Shown: positions 27,653-35,476 of the stretch, piece after piece | Numbering within the stretch: the stretch's first letter is position 1 | Layout: each line of letters begins with the position of its first letter | NCBI RefSeq assembly: GCF_002310375.3 | Contig: NZ_CP023315.3 | Location: 1,178,001 to 1,242,000, forward strand | Source: Caulobacter vibrioides | GTDB lineage: Bacteria; Pseudomonadota; Alphaproteobacteria; Caulobacterales; Caulobacteraceae | Length of the DNA stretch: 64,000 nt | Reading direction: 5' to 3' | The notes under the pieces: model-generated | The model's database searches: none | The model's input: only the letters and a program-made list of their open reading frames with translations | What the model was told of the DNA's origin: nothing | Made by a program: the position numbers and the translations under genes

Positions 27653-28138
27653 CTAAGCGCATTCATCCAGCTCAGGCGCCACAGCCTCGCCGCTGGGGGC
27701 GGGGAAGGGGACCTTGAAGGTGAAGGCCGCCGGCGTCGGGCCGTGGGTCTCCAGGTGCGCCAGCGTCTCCAGGGCTTCCGCGACGGTGGGCGTGTGGCCG
27801 GCCGGGACCCACCACAGCGCCATATAGAGGTCCATGTGCTCGAACCACTCGCGACGGCGGCGCATGATCTCGACGTGGTCGCTGCGATAGACGAAGGCGC
27901 CGAGCGAGGGGATGTCGGTCCAGACCGACAGGTTCGGGATGAACAGCGGATCGTTGTCGATCGCCAGGTCCGTGGCGTTGTTGCCCTCGCCCGTGAGGCG
28001 CCAGACGAAGCCTGGAGAGGCCTCGGCCAGGGCGTTGATGCGGTCGAGGTTGTCGACGAAGTCCTTGATCATCGGGTGATCGATCGGGGCCTTCAGGCGT
28101 CCGACATTGACCTGGGCCAGGTGGAACTTGGCGCTCAT
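27653..28138 (-). CDS. DUF3291 domain protein
   Basis: A 161-residue protein matching the DUF3291 family, which has a dimeric ferredoxin-like (ABM-type) fold. It shows FHLAQVNVGRLKAPIDHPMIKDFVDNLDRINALAEASPGF, WRLTGEGNNATDL and the core NLSVWTDIPSLGAFVYRSDHVEIMRRRREWF. The WVPAGHTPTVAEALETLAHL segment ends the domain. The family resembles monooxygenase-type or heme-handling folds but no activity is established. It carries no signal peptide. A GGGAGA ribosome site is next to the ATG. Confidence 0.85.
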   Translation of the reverse strand: MSAKFHLAQVNVGRLKAPIDHPMIKDFVDNLDRINALAEASPGFVWRLTGEGNNATDLAIDNDPLFIPNLSVWTDIPSLGAFVYRSDHVEIMRRRREWFEHMDLYMALWWVPAGHTPTVAEALETLAHLETHGPTPAAFTFKVPFPAPSGEAVAPELDECA

Positions 28139-28295
28139 CGACGGTCTCCCTTCCGCGCGTGCCTCACGGGGCGGCTGACCCAGTGGTTCCCGCCTTGGGG
28201 GAGGGTGTCAACCGACAGGCCGTGACGATCTGAAGGTCCGGTGGTCGGCAGGATGCCGATGGTGGACTTCGACCGTGGGCGGGACCTTGGCTCCC

Positions 28296-28401
28296 TGCGT
28301 CCTTCGAGGCGCGCTCAAGAGCGCGCACCTCAGGATGAGGGCCTCAGCAACAGACTTCCTCATCCTGAGGTGTGAGCCGTAGGCGAGCCTCGAAGGACGC
28401 A
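28296..28401. repeat. Palindromic intergenic repeat, family B (copy 2)
   Basis: Outer arms TGCGTCCTTCGAGGC and GCCTCGAAGGACGCA, inner arms CACCTCAGGATGAGG and CCTCATCCTGAGGTG, as at 16305-16409. It shares the 28139-28629 gap with a family A element; nothing else is visible there. Confidence 0.85.
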
Positions 28402-28451
28402 TTGCGGTAGGAGCCCGACCTCCCCGGCGAACGTCGGCGCCGAAGACGCAA

Positions 28452-28562
28452 ATCCTCCCCCCAGCGGGGGAGGAGGCCGAAGGCCGGAGGGGGAAGCGCC
28501 GCCGAGCCGGCCTCTTCCCCCTCCGTCGGCTTCGCCGACACCTCCCCCGCTAGGGGGAGGAT
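28452..28562. repeat. Palindromic GGGGGAGG repeat, family A (copy 2)
   Basis: Arms AATCCTCCCCC-AGCGGGGGAGG and CCTCCCCC-CTAGGGGGAGGATT enclose GGAGGGGGAAG/CTTCCCCCTCC. It shares its whole layout with copies at 35350, 37068 and 39321. Confidence 0.85.
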
Positions 28563-28629
28563 TGGTCCGAAATCCACCCCAACCAGACAATCAACATGCG
28601 CCGGTGCATCCCCTCCGCCCCGTCGCCCC

Positions 28630-28809
28630 TCAAAGCTCGATCATGTCGAAGTCCGACTTCGGTGTCCCGCAGAGCGGACACAGCCACCCCGCCGGAATGT
28701 CCGCCCAGCGGGTGCCGGGCGCGAGACCCTCGCCGGGGTCGCCCTGTTCCTCGTCGTAGATGTAGCCGCAGGTGCGGCACTGCCAGACCTTGAAGGGTTC
28801 CGCGCTCAT
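28630..28809 (-). CDS. rubA: Rubredoxin
   Basis: A 59-residue rubredoxin, a one-iron electron carrier. The iron is held by two CxxC(G) knuckles: WQCRTCGYIYDEEQGDP near residue 11 and WLCPLCGTPKSDFD near residue 44. Pro/Trp-rich TRWADIPAGW lies between them. The gene starts seven bases after the P450 stop on the same strand, so the two are almost certainly co-transcribed. This suggests the rubredoxin feeds electrons to that P450, an uncommon pairing. The ATG at 28809 fits the family length. Confidence 0.95.
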   Translation of the reverse strand: MSAEPFKVWQCRTCGYIYDEEQGDPGEGLAPGTRWADIPAGWLCPLCGTPKSDFDMIEL

Positions 28810-28816
28810 CGCCGCC

Positions 28817-30091
28817 TCAGTGCAGCTTGAAGCGGATCGGCACCGACTTGGGGCCGCAGACGAAGTTGGCGACCATGCGGGTGGGCGCGCCGTCCAGCTC
28901 GACATGGTCGAGGCGGGCGAGGAGTTCTTCCCACAGCACCCGCATCTCCATCCGCGCCAGGTGTTGGCCCAGGCAGATGTGGGCGCCGTAGCCGAAGGCG
29001 ACGTGCTTGTTGGGCGTGCGATCGACGCGGAAGGTGAAGGGGTCTTCGAACACCGCCTCATCGCGATTGCCGGACGGATAGGACAGCATCATCCAGTCAC
29101 CCTTGGCGATCTTCTGGCCGCCCAGTTCGGCGTCGGCGGTGGCGGTGCGCATGAAGTGCTTCACGGGCGTGACCCAGCGGATCGACTCCTCGATCAGGCC
29201 CGGGATCAGCGACGGATCGGCCTTGACCTTGGCGAACTGGTCGGGGTTTTCGGCCAGCGCCCATAGCGCGCCGGCGGTGGTCGAGGAGGTGGTGTCGTGC
29301 CCGGCGGTAGCGGCGATGATGTAGTAGCTCATCGCCTCCAGGTGGCCCATCGGCTCGCCATTGATCTTGCCGTTGGCGATCAGGGTGGCCAGGTCGTCGC
29401 GCGGGTTGGCCCGGCGATCCTCAGTGATCGCGTTGAAATACATCATGAAGTCCATGACCACGGACTGGATGCTGTCGACGCCCTCGCCGACGTCGGTCAC
29501 CGACTTGCCGGTGCGGTTCAGATCCGGGTCGGCGTTGCCGAACAGCTCCTGGGTTAGTTTCAGCATGCGGGGCTCGTCGCTCTCAGGCACGCCCAGCACT
29601 TCCATGATCACGTGCAACGGATACAGGAACGCCACGTCGCGGGCGAAGTCGCAGCGGTCGCCGTGCTCGGCCATGCGGTCGACGAAGCCCCGCGCGATCT
29701 CGCGGATCCGCGCCTCCAGCGCCCGCAGGTTCTGCGGCAGCAGCGCGCCTTGGGTGATCTTGCGGTAGGCGAAGTGGTCGGGGTTATCCATCTGCACCAG
29801 CGAGCGGACGAGGTGAGGGGATCCGCCCATCATCTCGCGCACCTTCTTGTCGGCCTCGATGGTGGTGATGACGGTGGCGCGGTCGCCGTTGTGGAACAGC
29901 TCGTTCTGGCGCTCGACCTCCAGGATGTCGGCGTGACGCGTGACCACCCAGAACGGATCAAAGCCGTCGGGCTGGGCGACCGCCAGCGGCGCTTCACGGC
30001 GCAGGTGGGCGAAGGCCTGGTCGATCCGGTCGCCGTCGGCATAGGCCTTGGGGTCGATAATGGTGTTGGCGATGTCGGTCGAGATCGTCAT
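28817..30091 (-). CDS. Cytochrome P450 monooxygenase
   Basis: A 424-residue soluble bacterial P450. The oxygen-activating I-helix is ATAGHDTTSS (about residue 262). The K-helix ExxR is in LIEESIRW. The heme-binding loop FGYGAHICLGQ carries the axial Cys373. The aromatic/HTR region PVKHFMRTA is typical of CYP families acting on terpenes, steroids or alkyl chains, but the family cannot be assigned by eye. A rubredoxin follows in the same operon and a TetR regulator is divergent, with a palindromic site between them. The regulator probably senses the substrate. Confidence 0.95.
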   Translation of the reverse strand: MTISTDIANTIIDPKAYADGDRIDQAFAHLRREAPLAVAQPDGFDPFWVVTRHADILEVERQNELFHNGDRATVITTIEADKKVREMMGGSPHLVRSLVQMDNPDHFAYRKITQGALLPQNLRALEARIREIARGFVDRMAEHGDRCDFARDVAFLYPLHVIMEVLGVPESDEPRMLKLTQELFGNADPDLNRTGKSVTDVGEGVDSIQSVVMDFMMYFNAITEDRRANPRDDLATLIANGKINGEPMGHLEAMSYYIIAATAGHDTTSSTTAGALWALAENPDQFAKVKADPSLIPGLIEESIRWVTPVKHFMRTATADAELGGQKIAKGDWMMLSYPSGNRDEAVFEDPFTFRVDRTPNKHVAFGYGAHICLGQHLARMEMRVLWEELLARLDHVELDGAPTRMVANFVCGPKSVPIRFKLH

Positions 30092-30137
30092 GCAGGCCTC
30101 CTGGCTCCTCCCGAGGATGGCTCTGCGGCTATCTCAA

Positions 30138-30163
30138 TTATTTGCTTGTTGTCCAACAAATAA
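30138..30163. promoter_or_regulatory. Operator candidate between P450 and tetR
   Basis: Nested inverted repeats: TTATTTG (30138-30144) with CAAATAA (30157-30163), and TTGTTG (30146-30151) with CAACAA (30154-30159). The site lies 15 bases before the tetR ATG and 47 before the P450 start. That is the usual place for a TetR protein controlling both directions. Confidence 0.6.
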
Positions 30164-30177
30164 CTAAGTTCGGCAAG

Positions 30178-30801
30178 ATGACATCGTCCCTTAAGGTCCC
30201 CGAGCGCCGCACCCAGTCCGACCGCCGCCAGCAGTCGGAGGCCGAACTGCTGCGCGCCGCCGCCGAGCTGATCGCCGAGCAGGGCGTGGCGGCGGCCACC
30301 TTCGAGAACATCGGCGCGCGGGCGGGCTACAGCCGAGGCCTGGCCACCCAGCGGTTCGGCTCCAAGCACGGGCTGATCGAGGCCTTGATCGCCAGGCTGC
30401 AGGCCAGGCTTCAGGCGCAGATGGACGACCGACGGCTAGACCAAACCAACGGGCTGGAGGCGGTGTTGGGCTTTGTCGACGCGTTCCTGACGACCCTGTC
30501 GCAGGACGGGGAGCTGCGGGCCTATTTCGTGATGATGGCCAGCGCGGTCGGCGACATGTCCGACCTGCGCGCGCCCTTCGCCGCCGCCCACAAGGAGGCC
30601 GAGCAGCGTCTGGAGGCGATGGTGCTTCGAGGTCAGGCCGAGGGCGTCATCCGGCCGGATCTCAACGCCGACGCGGCGGCGCTGATGGTGGGGTCACTGC
30701 TGCTGGGGGTGTCGACGCAGCTGCTGATCGATCCCGGCATGGACCTTGAGCCGATCCGGCGGACCAGCTTGGCGACGTTGCGGGTCAGTTTTGGGGTCTA
30801 A
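30178..30801 (+). CDS. TetR family transcriptional regulator
   Basis: A 207-residue repressor. The N-terminal helix-turn-helix (about residues 20-65) reads LLRAAAELIAEQGVAAATFENIGARAGYSRGLATQRFGSKHGLIEAL, a clear TetR signature. The C-terminal ligand domain is all-helical. ATG 30178 is used; the frame continues upstream through the operator and would be spurious. It is divergent from the P450-rubredoxin operon with a palindromic site between them, so it most likely represses that operon and itself. The inducer is unknown. Confidence 0.93.
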   Translation: MTSSLKVPERRTQSDRRQQSEAELLRAAAELIAEQGVAAATFENIGARAGYSRGLATQRFGSKHGLIEALIARLQARLQAQMDDRRLDQTNGLEAVLGFVDAFLTTLSQDGELRAYFVMMASAVGDMSDLRAPFAAAHKEAEQRLEAMVLRGQAEGVIRPDLNADAAALMVGSLLLGVSTQLLIDPGMDLEPIRRTSLATLRVSFGV

Positions 30802-30809
30802 AATGGAAG

Positions 30810-30830
30810 CCCTCTCTCAAAGAGAGAGGG
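30810..30830. terminator. Stem-loop between convergent tetR and purS
   Basis: CCCTCTCTC-AAA-GAGAGAGGG is a perfect 9-bp hairpin between two converging genes. It has no T-run on either side, so it may only pause or cap transcripts. Confidence 0.5.
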
Positions 30831-30843
30831 ACCGAATAGGCCC

Positions 30844-31083
30844 TCAGGCCACGTCGATGCGGTAGCTTTCGATGACCGTGTTGGCGAGCAGCTTTTCGCA
30901 CATGGTCTTGACCTCGGCCTTGGCGGCTTCGGCGTCGGTGGCGTCGAGGTCGAACTCAATGACGCGGCCGACGCGGGCGTCCTTGACCGACGGCCAGCCC
31001 AGGCCGTGCAGGGCGTTCTCGACAGCCTTGCCCTGAACGTCGAGGACGCCGGGCTTCAGGAACACGTGGACGGTGGCTTTCAC
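30844..31083 (-). CDS. purS: Phosphoribosylformylglycinamidine synthase subunit PurS
   Basis: A 79-residue PurS, the small bridging subunit of the PurLQS complex. It has the typical KATVHVFLKPGVLDVQGKAVENALHGLGWPSVKDARVGRVIEFDL and ends with KMLANTVIESYRIDV-like strands. The start is GTG. It follows purC by 51 bases, with a stable hairpin in the spacer, and is probably co-transcribed with purC. Confidence 0.96.
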   Translation of the reverse strand: MKATVHVFLKPGVLDVQGKAVENALHGLGWPSVKDARVGRVIEFDLDATDAEAAKAEVKTMCEKLLANTVIESYRIDVA

Positions 31084-31097
31084 TCTAACTTCTCCCT

Positions 31098-31117
31098 TCG
31101 CGACGCTGGCGTCGCGA
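31098..31117 (-). promoter_or_regulatory. Hairpin in the purC-purS spacer
   Basis: TCGCGACG-CTGG-CGTCGCGA forms a perfect 8-bp stem 15 bases before the purS GTG. It could tune purS expression relative to purC. Confidence 0.4.
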
Positions 31118-31134
31118 CGAACGCCGAAGGCTTC

Positions 31135-31893
31135 TTAGTGCACGCCGCCCTGAATGACGGTCGGCATTTCCTTCATGATGCCGAGGCGGCGGGCCACCTC
31201 GGTGTAGCTTTCGATGACATTGCCCAGATCCCGGCGGAAGCGGTCCTTGTCCAGCTTCTCGTTGGTCACGGTGTCCCACAGGCGGCAGCTGTCGGGGCTG
31301 ATCTCGTCGGCCAGGATGACGCGGCTGAAGTCGCCTTCGTAGATGCGGCCGAACTCGACCTTGAAGTCCACCAGGGTGATGCCGACGCCGCTGAACAGGC
31401 CCGACAGATAGTCGTTCACCCGCAGGGCCATGGCCATCATGTCGTCGATCTCCTGGGTCGCGGCCCAGTTGAACGCGGTGATGTGCTCCTCGGTGACCAT
31501 CGGGTCGCCGAGCTTGTCGTCCTTGTAGTAGAATTCGATGATCGAGCGGGGCAGGGGCTGGCCCTCGGTCAGGCCCAGGCGCGTGGCGATCGAGCCAGCG
31601 GCGATGTTGCGCACCACGACTTCGAGCGGAACGATCTCGACTTCCTTGATCAACTGCTCGCGCAGGTTCAGCCGGCGGATGAAGTGGTTCTGGACGCCGA
31701 TCCCGTTCAGGCGAGTCATGATGTACTCGCTGATCCGGTTGTTGATGACGCCCTTGCCTTCGAGGATGGCCTTTTTCTGAGCGTTGAACGCCGTCGCGTC
31801 GTCCTTGAAGTACTGGATCAGCGTGCCGGGCTCGGGCCCCTCGTAAAGGATCTTGGCCTTGCCTTCGTAGATCTTCTTGCGACGGGTCGTCAT
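31135..31893 (-). CDS. purC: SAICAR synthetase (phosphoribosylaminoimidazole-succinocarboxamide synthase)
   Basis: A 252-residue enzyme that joins aspartate to CAIR with ATP in purine synthesis. It shows [14 protein letters not shown] at the N-terminus, [41 protein letters not shown] and [14 protein letters not shown], all standard PurC motifs. The ATG at 31893 lies 20 residues before the conserved core. It is followed by purS on the same strand. The upstream 390 bases hold a repeat and the divergent DUF1476 gene. Confidence 0.97.
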   Translation of the reverse strand: MTTRRKKIYEGKAKILYEGPEPGTLIQYFKDDATAFNAQKKAILEGKGVINNRISEYIMTRLNGIGVQNHFIRRLNLREQLIKEVEIVPLEVVVRNIAAGSIATRLGLTEGQPLPRSIIEFYYKDDKLGDPMVTEEHITAFNWAATQEIDDMMAMALRVNDYLSGLFSGVGITLVDFKVEFGRIYEGDFSRVILADEISPDSCRLWDTVTNEKLDKDRFRRDLGNVIESYTEVARRLGIMKEMPTVIQGGVH

Positions 31894-32077
31894 GGCTCTC
31901 GTCGAGGCCCTTTCCGGAATCGCGCGCTACCCCAGCCCAGGATCTTCCCGGAAAACGAAAAGCGCGCGCGGCGGATAGCTGCGCGCGGCGTTCGACTCAA
32001 GGCCGCTCACTTTAAAATTCTCGCTAAACCTACTCGAATGAGCGCGGGATCGCAAACCAGCGCCCGGAGTTTGGTCT

Positions 32078-32164
32078 ATGACGCGCTACGAAACGTCGCC
32101 TGCGGCTTATCCGCCGATTGCAGCGACGAGCGCCACGATATATGCAGCCGGCGTAGGAGCATGA
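32078..32164 (+). CDS. Possible 28-residue small protein
   Basis: ATG 32078 has CGGAG eight bases upstream and opens a 28-codon frame (MTRYETSPAAYPPIAATS, then an Ala/Gly tail). The frame stops inside the palindromic repeat at 32157. It occupies the otherwise empty gap between purC and the DUF1476 gene. There is no homology support; it is listed only because it has a ribosome site and sits in a non-coding region. Confidence 0.25.
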   Translation: MTRYETSPAAYPPIAATSATIYAAGVGA

Positions 32165-32254
32165 TAGCCGAAAGTGGACGCCGGTTTTGGCGACCATCAT
32201 GCTCAAAATGATTTGGAATTAGAGCCTGTTTGGCCAGATCGACCGATCTGGCTC
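32157..32254. repeat. Two-hairpin repeat, family E (copy 1)
   Basis: The first hairpin has arms GAGCATGAT and ATCATGCTC around GAAAGTGG-ACG-CCGGTTTTGG. The second is bounded by TTAGAGCC and GGCTC with inner stem GCCAGATCG/CGATCTGGC. The same plan with different inner stem sequence recurs at 41401-41510. It ends 26 bases before the DUF1476 start. Confidence 0.75.
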
Positions 32255-32280
32255 AACGGGCTGGCGACTTTGAGGCTTCC

Positions 32281-32595
32281 ATGACCACCTTCGACGAACG
32301 CGAACAGGGTTTCGAACGCAAGTTCGCGCACGACCAGGAACTGGAATTCAAGGCGACCGCGCGCCGTAACCGCCTGCTGGGCGAATGGGCCGCCGGCCTG
32401 ATGGGCCTGGCGACCGTGGAAGAGTACGCGCGCGCCGTCGTGAAGTCCGACTTCGAACAGCCGGGCGACGAGGATGTGCTGCGCAAGGTCTTCGAAGACC
32501 TGAAGGGCGCCGGCGTCTCGACCACCGAGGGCGAGGTCCGCATGAAGATGGCCGAGCTGCTGGCTCAAGCCCGCGAGCAGATCAAGTCTGAGTAG
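32281..32595 (+). CDS. DUF1476 protein, F1-ATPase inhibitor zeta subunit
   Basis: A 104-residue, all-helical protein of the DUF1476 family. The Paracoccus member is the zeta subunit that inhibits ATP hydrolysis by the F1Fo-ATP synthase. It shows the N-terminal inhibitory segment TTFDEREQGFERKFAHDQE followed by FKATARRNRLLGEWAAGLMGL and YARAVVKSDFEQPGDEDVLRKVFEDL. ATG 32281 is chosen because homology begins there; an earlier start would run into the repeat. It has its own terminator. Function is assigned from the family. Confidence 0.92.
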   Translation: MTTFDEREQGFERKFAHDQELEFKATARRNRLLGEWAAGLMGLATVEEYARAVVKSDFEQPGDEDVLRKVFEDLKGAGVSTTEGEVRMKMAELLAQAREQIKSE

Positions 32596-32625
32596 GCGTT
32601 CGGAGCGTCACTCTGGACAAGACAA

Positions 32626-32656
32626 GGGGCCGCTCCCAACCGGGGCGGCCCTTTTT
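32626..32656 (+). terminator. Rho-independent terminator of the DUF1476 gene
   Basis: GGGCCGC (32627-32633) pairs with GCGGCCC (32645-32651), followed by TTTTT. It is 31 bases after the stop. Confidence 0.88.
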
Positions 32657-32697
32657 CTGTGGCTGTCTTGACGCCGGGCGCCCGCGCCGTGGCGGCC

Positions 32698-32729
32698 GTC
32701 CTCGCCCTTCGACAGGCTCCGGATGAGGA
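32698..32729. repeat. Half copy of palindromic repeat, family D
   Basis: GTCCTCGCCCTTCGACAGGC-TCCGGATGAGGA is the left arm of the element at 1471-1560 without its partner. Like that copy it stands just downstream of an intrinsic terminator. Confidence 0.55.
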
Positions 32730-32747
32730 TTTCCATCCGGCTGTTCG

Positions 32748-33245
32748 TCAGCTTTGGGCCAGCCCGTCGCGGAGCGCGGCCCAGGCCGCCGCCTTCTGCG
32801 CGAACGTACGCGCCGCATAGGCGGGGCTGGAGGAGGGCAGGGCCAGGGTGCTGACCCGTGTCCCGATGAGACGGCCGCCCAGCCGCCCGGCGGTTCCCCC
32901 GTTGAAGGCCACCAGCCGCAGCGCGGGCAAGGTGTCGATCAAGGCCATGAGGTCGTTGGCGGCGGGCTCGCGGATGGCGGCGTCCAGGCTGCCGGGCCGC
33001 CGCGCCGTCTCGATCACGTCCCAGAGGCCGACGCCGTGCGCCAGCAGCGCGGCCAGGCGATCCTCGTAGGGGAGCGCGACTAGCGGCGCGTCGATCACCC
33101 CTTCCATCAACCGCCAGAAGGCGTTGCGGGGATGGCCATAGTACTGGCCCGCCGCCAGGGAGGCGTCGCCGGGCAAGCTGCCCAGGATCAGCACGCGGGT
33201 GTGTGCGTCGACGACGGGCGGGAAGCCGCGCTTAGCCGCGTCCAT
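32748..33245 (-). CDS. Hypoxanthine-DNA glycosylase (UDG family 6 type)
   Basis: A 165-residue uracil-DNA glycosylase-superfamily protein of the DNA-deoxyinosine glycosylase kind. The catalytic region RVLILGSLPGDASLAAGQYYGHPRNAFWRLM carries the GSxPGxxSL...Q-YY-HP-N-FW signature. LVAFNGGTAGRL and the C-terminal loop LPSSSPAYA, in place of the UDG HPSPL-type motif, fit the family. It removes hypoxanthine from DNA after adenine deamination. It overlaps the end of the 2OG oxygenase gene by 14 bases and lies in the purB operon. Confidence 0.92.
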   Translation of the reverse strand: MDAAKRGFPPVVDAHTRVLILGSLPGDASLAAGQYYGHPRNAFWRLMEGVIDAPLVALPYEDRLAALLAHGVGLWDVIETARRPGSLDAAIREPAANDLMALIDTLPALRLVAFNGGTAGRLGGRLIGTRVSTLALPSSSPAYAARTFAQKAAAWAALRDGLAQS

Positions 33246-33975
33246 TGGGCGGATCGTTGCGCAGCCATCCGGTGACTGTCAGGCGCAGCGCGCCGGCATA
33301 GGGCGCGACTGGGGCCACCGAGTGCTGCTGGGGCACCTTGAACAGGGTCAGGACGTTGAACGCCGGCGCGAAGCCGCGCGTGACGTCGCCCTGGTCGTCG
33401 TGGAACAGCAGCTGACCGCCCCAGTCCGGCCGCCACTGGCGCGTCAGGCCCAGCGTGTAGGCGGCCAGGCGCTCGCCGACCCCGGTGTCGTCGTGCTGGG
33501 TCAGGAAATCGCCGGGCCGATAGCAGGTGGCCTGTCCGTCGATCTTGGTGATCCCGCGCTCGCCGGTGACGGCCGCGCCGAAGGCGATGAACGCGGGGCT
33601 GTTCAGGAACGCGGTCAGGGCGTGGATCGGATGGCCCGGATCCCGGCCCCCGACCAGCGCGTCGATCATCGGATAGCCGAGATAGACATAGGCAAAGCCG
33701 CTGCGGGCCCGCAGGGTGGCCGCGTGCAGGCGGTCGGCCACGGCCTGATCGCCCAGCTCGCCGCGCCGCGCCCGGCTGATCACCTCGGCCCCGCCGCGCT
33801 CATCCGAGCAGATGATGTCCCAGTCGATGGTCTGTTCGAGGATGCCCGCCAGGCGATCGACGACCTCGGGCTCGAACACCTCGGGGATGCGCACCACGCC
33901 CTCACGGGCGTAGGCGTCCGCGAACGCCGCCGGATCCAGCGCGGGATTGAGGCGCAGGACCGGCGGCTGGCTCAT
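33232..33975 (-). CDS. 2OG-Fe(II) oxygenase (prolyl 4-hydroxylase-like)
   Basis: A 247-residue 2-oxoglutarate/iron dioxygenase. The double-stranded beta-helix core has the first iron pair His-Asp in GDFLTQHDDTG (about residue 153). The second His and the 2OG-binding region follow in VPQQHSVAPVAPYAGALRLTVTGWL (about 215-240). WRPDWGGQLLFHDDQGD is the typical intervening segment. The N-terminal third has no known domain. It starts two bases after purB and overlaps the glycosylase. The substrate is unknown; a nucleic acid, a protein prolyl or a nucleobase are all possible. Confidence 0.88.
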   Translation of the reverse strand: MSQPPVLRLNPALDPAAFADAYAREGVVRIPEVFEPEVVDRLAGILEQTIDWDIICSDERGGAEVISRARRGELGDQAVADRLHAATLRARSGFAYVYLGYPMIDALVGGRDPGHPIHALTAFLNSPAFIAFGAAVTGERGITKIDGQATCYRPGDFLTQHDDTGVGERLAAYTLGLTRQWRPDWGGQLLFHDDQGDVTRGFAPAFNVLTLFKVPQQHSVAPVAPYAGALRLTVTGWLRNDPPNGRG

Positions 33976-33977
33976 GC

Positions 33978-35288
33978 TCAGCCCTTTTCGCCGAAGACGC
34001 GCTGGAAGATCACGTCGACGTTCTTGGTGTGATAGCCAAGGTCGAACAGCTCTTCGAGTTCGGTCTCGGTCAGGGCCTTGGACACGACCGGATCGGCCTT
34101 CAGGAAGTCGAGGAACCGGCCCTCGCCGCGCCAGACCTTCATGGCGTTACCCTGCACGGCCGCATAGGCGTCCTCGCGGCTGACGTCCTTGTGGGTCAGG
34201 GCCAGCATCACGCGCTGCGAGAAGACCAGGCCCCCCAGCTTGTCTAGGTTCTTGGCCATGTTGTCGGGATAGATGTTGAAGCGCTCGATCACGCCCGCCA
34301 GACGGCGCAGGGCGAAGTCGAGGTGGATGGTGGCGTCGGGGCCGATGCCGCGCTCGACCGACGAGTGGCTGATGTCGCGCTCGTGCCAGAGGGCGACGTT
34401 CTCCATGGCCGGCACGACGGCCGAGCGGACCAGGCGGGCCAGGCCGGTGAGGTTCTCGGTCAGGATCGGGTTGCGCTTGTGCGGCATGGCCGACGAGCCC
34501 TTCTGGCCCGGATCGAACGGCTCTTCGGCTTCCAGCACCTCGGTGCGCTGCAGGTGGCGGATCTCGGTGGCCAGGCGCTCGACCGACGAGGCCACGACGC
34601 CCAGGGCCGCGAAATAGGCCGCGTGGCGGTCGCGCGGGATCACCTGGGTCGAGACCGGCTCGACGGCCAGGCCCATCTTGTCGGCCACGTGCTGTTCGAC
34701 GCGCGGATCGACATTGGCGAAGGTGCCCACGGCGCCCGAGATCGCGCAGGTGGCGATCTCGAACTTGGCCATCGCCAGGCGCTCCTTGGCGCGCTGGAAC
34801 TCGGCGTAGTAGCCCGCGAGCTTCAGGCCAAAGGTGATCGGTTCGGCGTGGATGCCGTGGCTGCGGCCGACGCAGACGGTCATCTTGTGCTCCATGGCCC
34901 GGCGCTTGAGCGCGGCCAGGACTAGGTCGACGTCTTCGAGCAGAAGGTCGGTAGCGCGCGACAGCTGCACGGCGAAGCAGGTGTCCAGCACGTCGCTGCT
35001 GGTCATGCCCTGGTGCAGGAAGCGGGCTTCGGGACCGACGATCTCGGAGACGTGGGTCAGGAAGGCGATGACGTCGTGCTTGGTGACGCGTTCGATCTCG
35101 TCGATGCGGTCGCTGTCCCAGACCGCGTCGCGGCCCTTTTCCCAGATCGTCTCGGCGGCGAGCTTGGGGATGACTCCCAGCTCGGCCATGGCGTCGGCGG
35201 CGTGGGCCTCGATCTCGAACCAGATCTTGTACTTGGTCTGGCTGGACCAGATGGCGGCGGCTTCGGGGCGGGCGTAGCGGCTGATCAT
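33978..35288 (-). CDS. purB: Adenylosuccinate lyase
   Basis: A 436-residue fumarase-superfamily enzyme acting twice in purine synthesis: SAICAR to AICAR, and adenylosuccinate to AMP. It shows [34 protein letters not shown] (catalytic His) and the signature loop [17 protein letters not shown] (about residues 262-278). [18 protein letters not shown] follows. The ATG at 35288 fits the family; longer frames run back into the MFS gene and are not real. It is the first gene of a three-gene operon with a dioxygenase and a DNA repair glycosylase. Confidence 0.97.
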   Translation of the reverse strand: MISRYARPEAAAIWSSQTKYKIWFEIEAHAADAMAELGVIPKLAAETIWEKGRDAVWDSDRIDEIERVTKHDVIAFLTHVSEIVGPEARFLHQGMTSSDVLDTCFAVQLSRATDLLLEDVDLVLAALKRRAMEHKMTVCVGRSHGIHAEPITFGLKLAGYYAEFQRAKERLAMAKFEIATCAISGAVGTFANVDPRVEQHVADKMGLAVEPVSTQVIPRDRHAAYFAALGVVASSVERLATEIRHLQRTEVLEAEEPFDPGQKGSSAMPHKRNPILTENLTGLARLVRSAVVPAMENVALWHERDISHSSVERGIGPDATIHLDFALRRLAGVIERFNIYPDNMAKNLDKLGGLVFSQRVMLALTHKDVSREDAYAAVQGNAMKVWRGEGRFLDFLKADPVVSKALTETELEELFDLGYHTKNVDVIFQRVFGEKG

Positions 35289-35349
35289 GGGCGGGCGTTT
35301 CGGCCCGACCGCCCCGGGAGTCAAGGGAAGAGACTTATTACTTAGGCCA

Positions 35350-35468
35350 ATCCTCCCCCCAGCGGGGGAGGTGTCCGCGCAGCGGACGGTGGGGGAAGTT
35401 CCGCCGATCCTGCCTCTTCCCCCTCCGTCGTCTCTTTGAGCCGACACCTCCCCCGCGAGGGGGAGGGT
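35350..35468. repeat. Palindromic GGGGGAGG repeat, family A (copy 3)
   Basis: CAATCCTCCCCCC-AGCGGGGGAGG at the left and CCTCCCCC-GCGAGGGGGAGGG at the right, with GGTGGGGGAAG/CTTCCCCCTCC inside. It fills most of the purB-MFS spacer. Confidence 0.85.
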
Positions 35469-35476
35469 TTTTAGCC

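Noticed and set aside
28139-28200. A sigmaT-like promoter (GGAAC-N17-CGTG) before DUF3291
   Set aside because: The -10 has a mismatch (CGTG rather than CGTT); too weak next to the perfect case at 24399.
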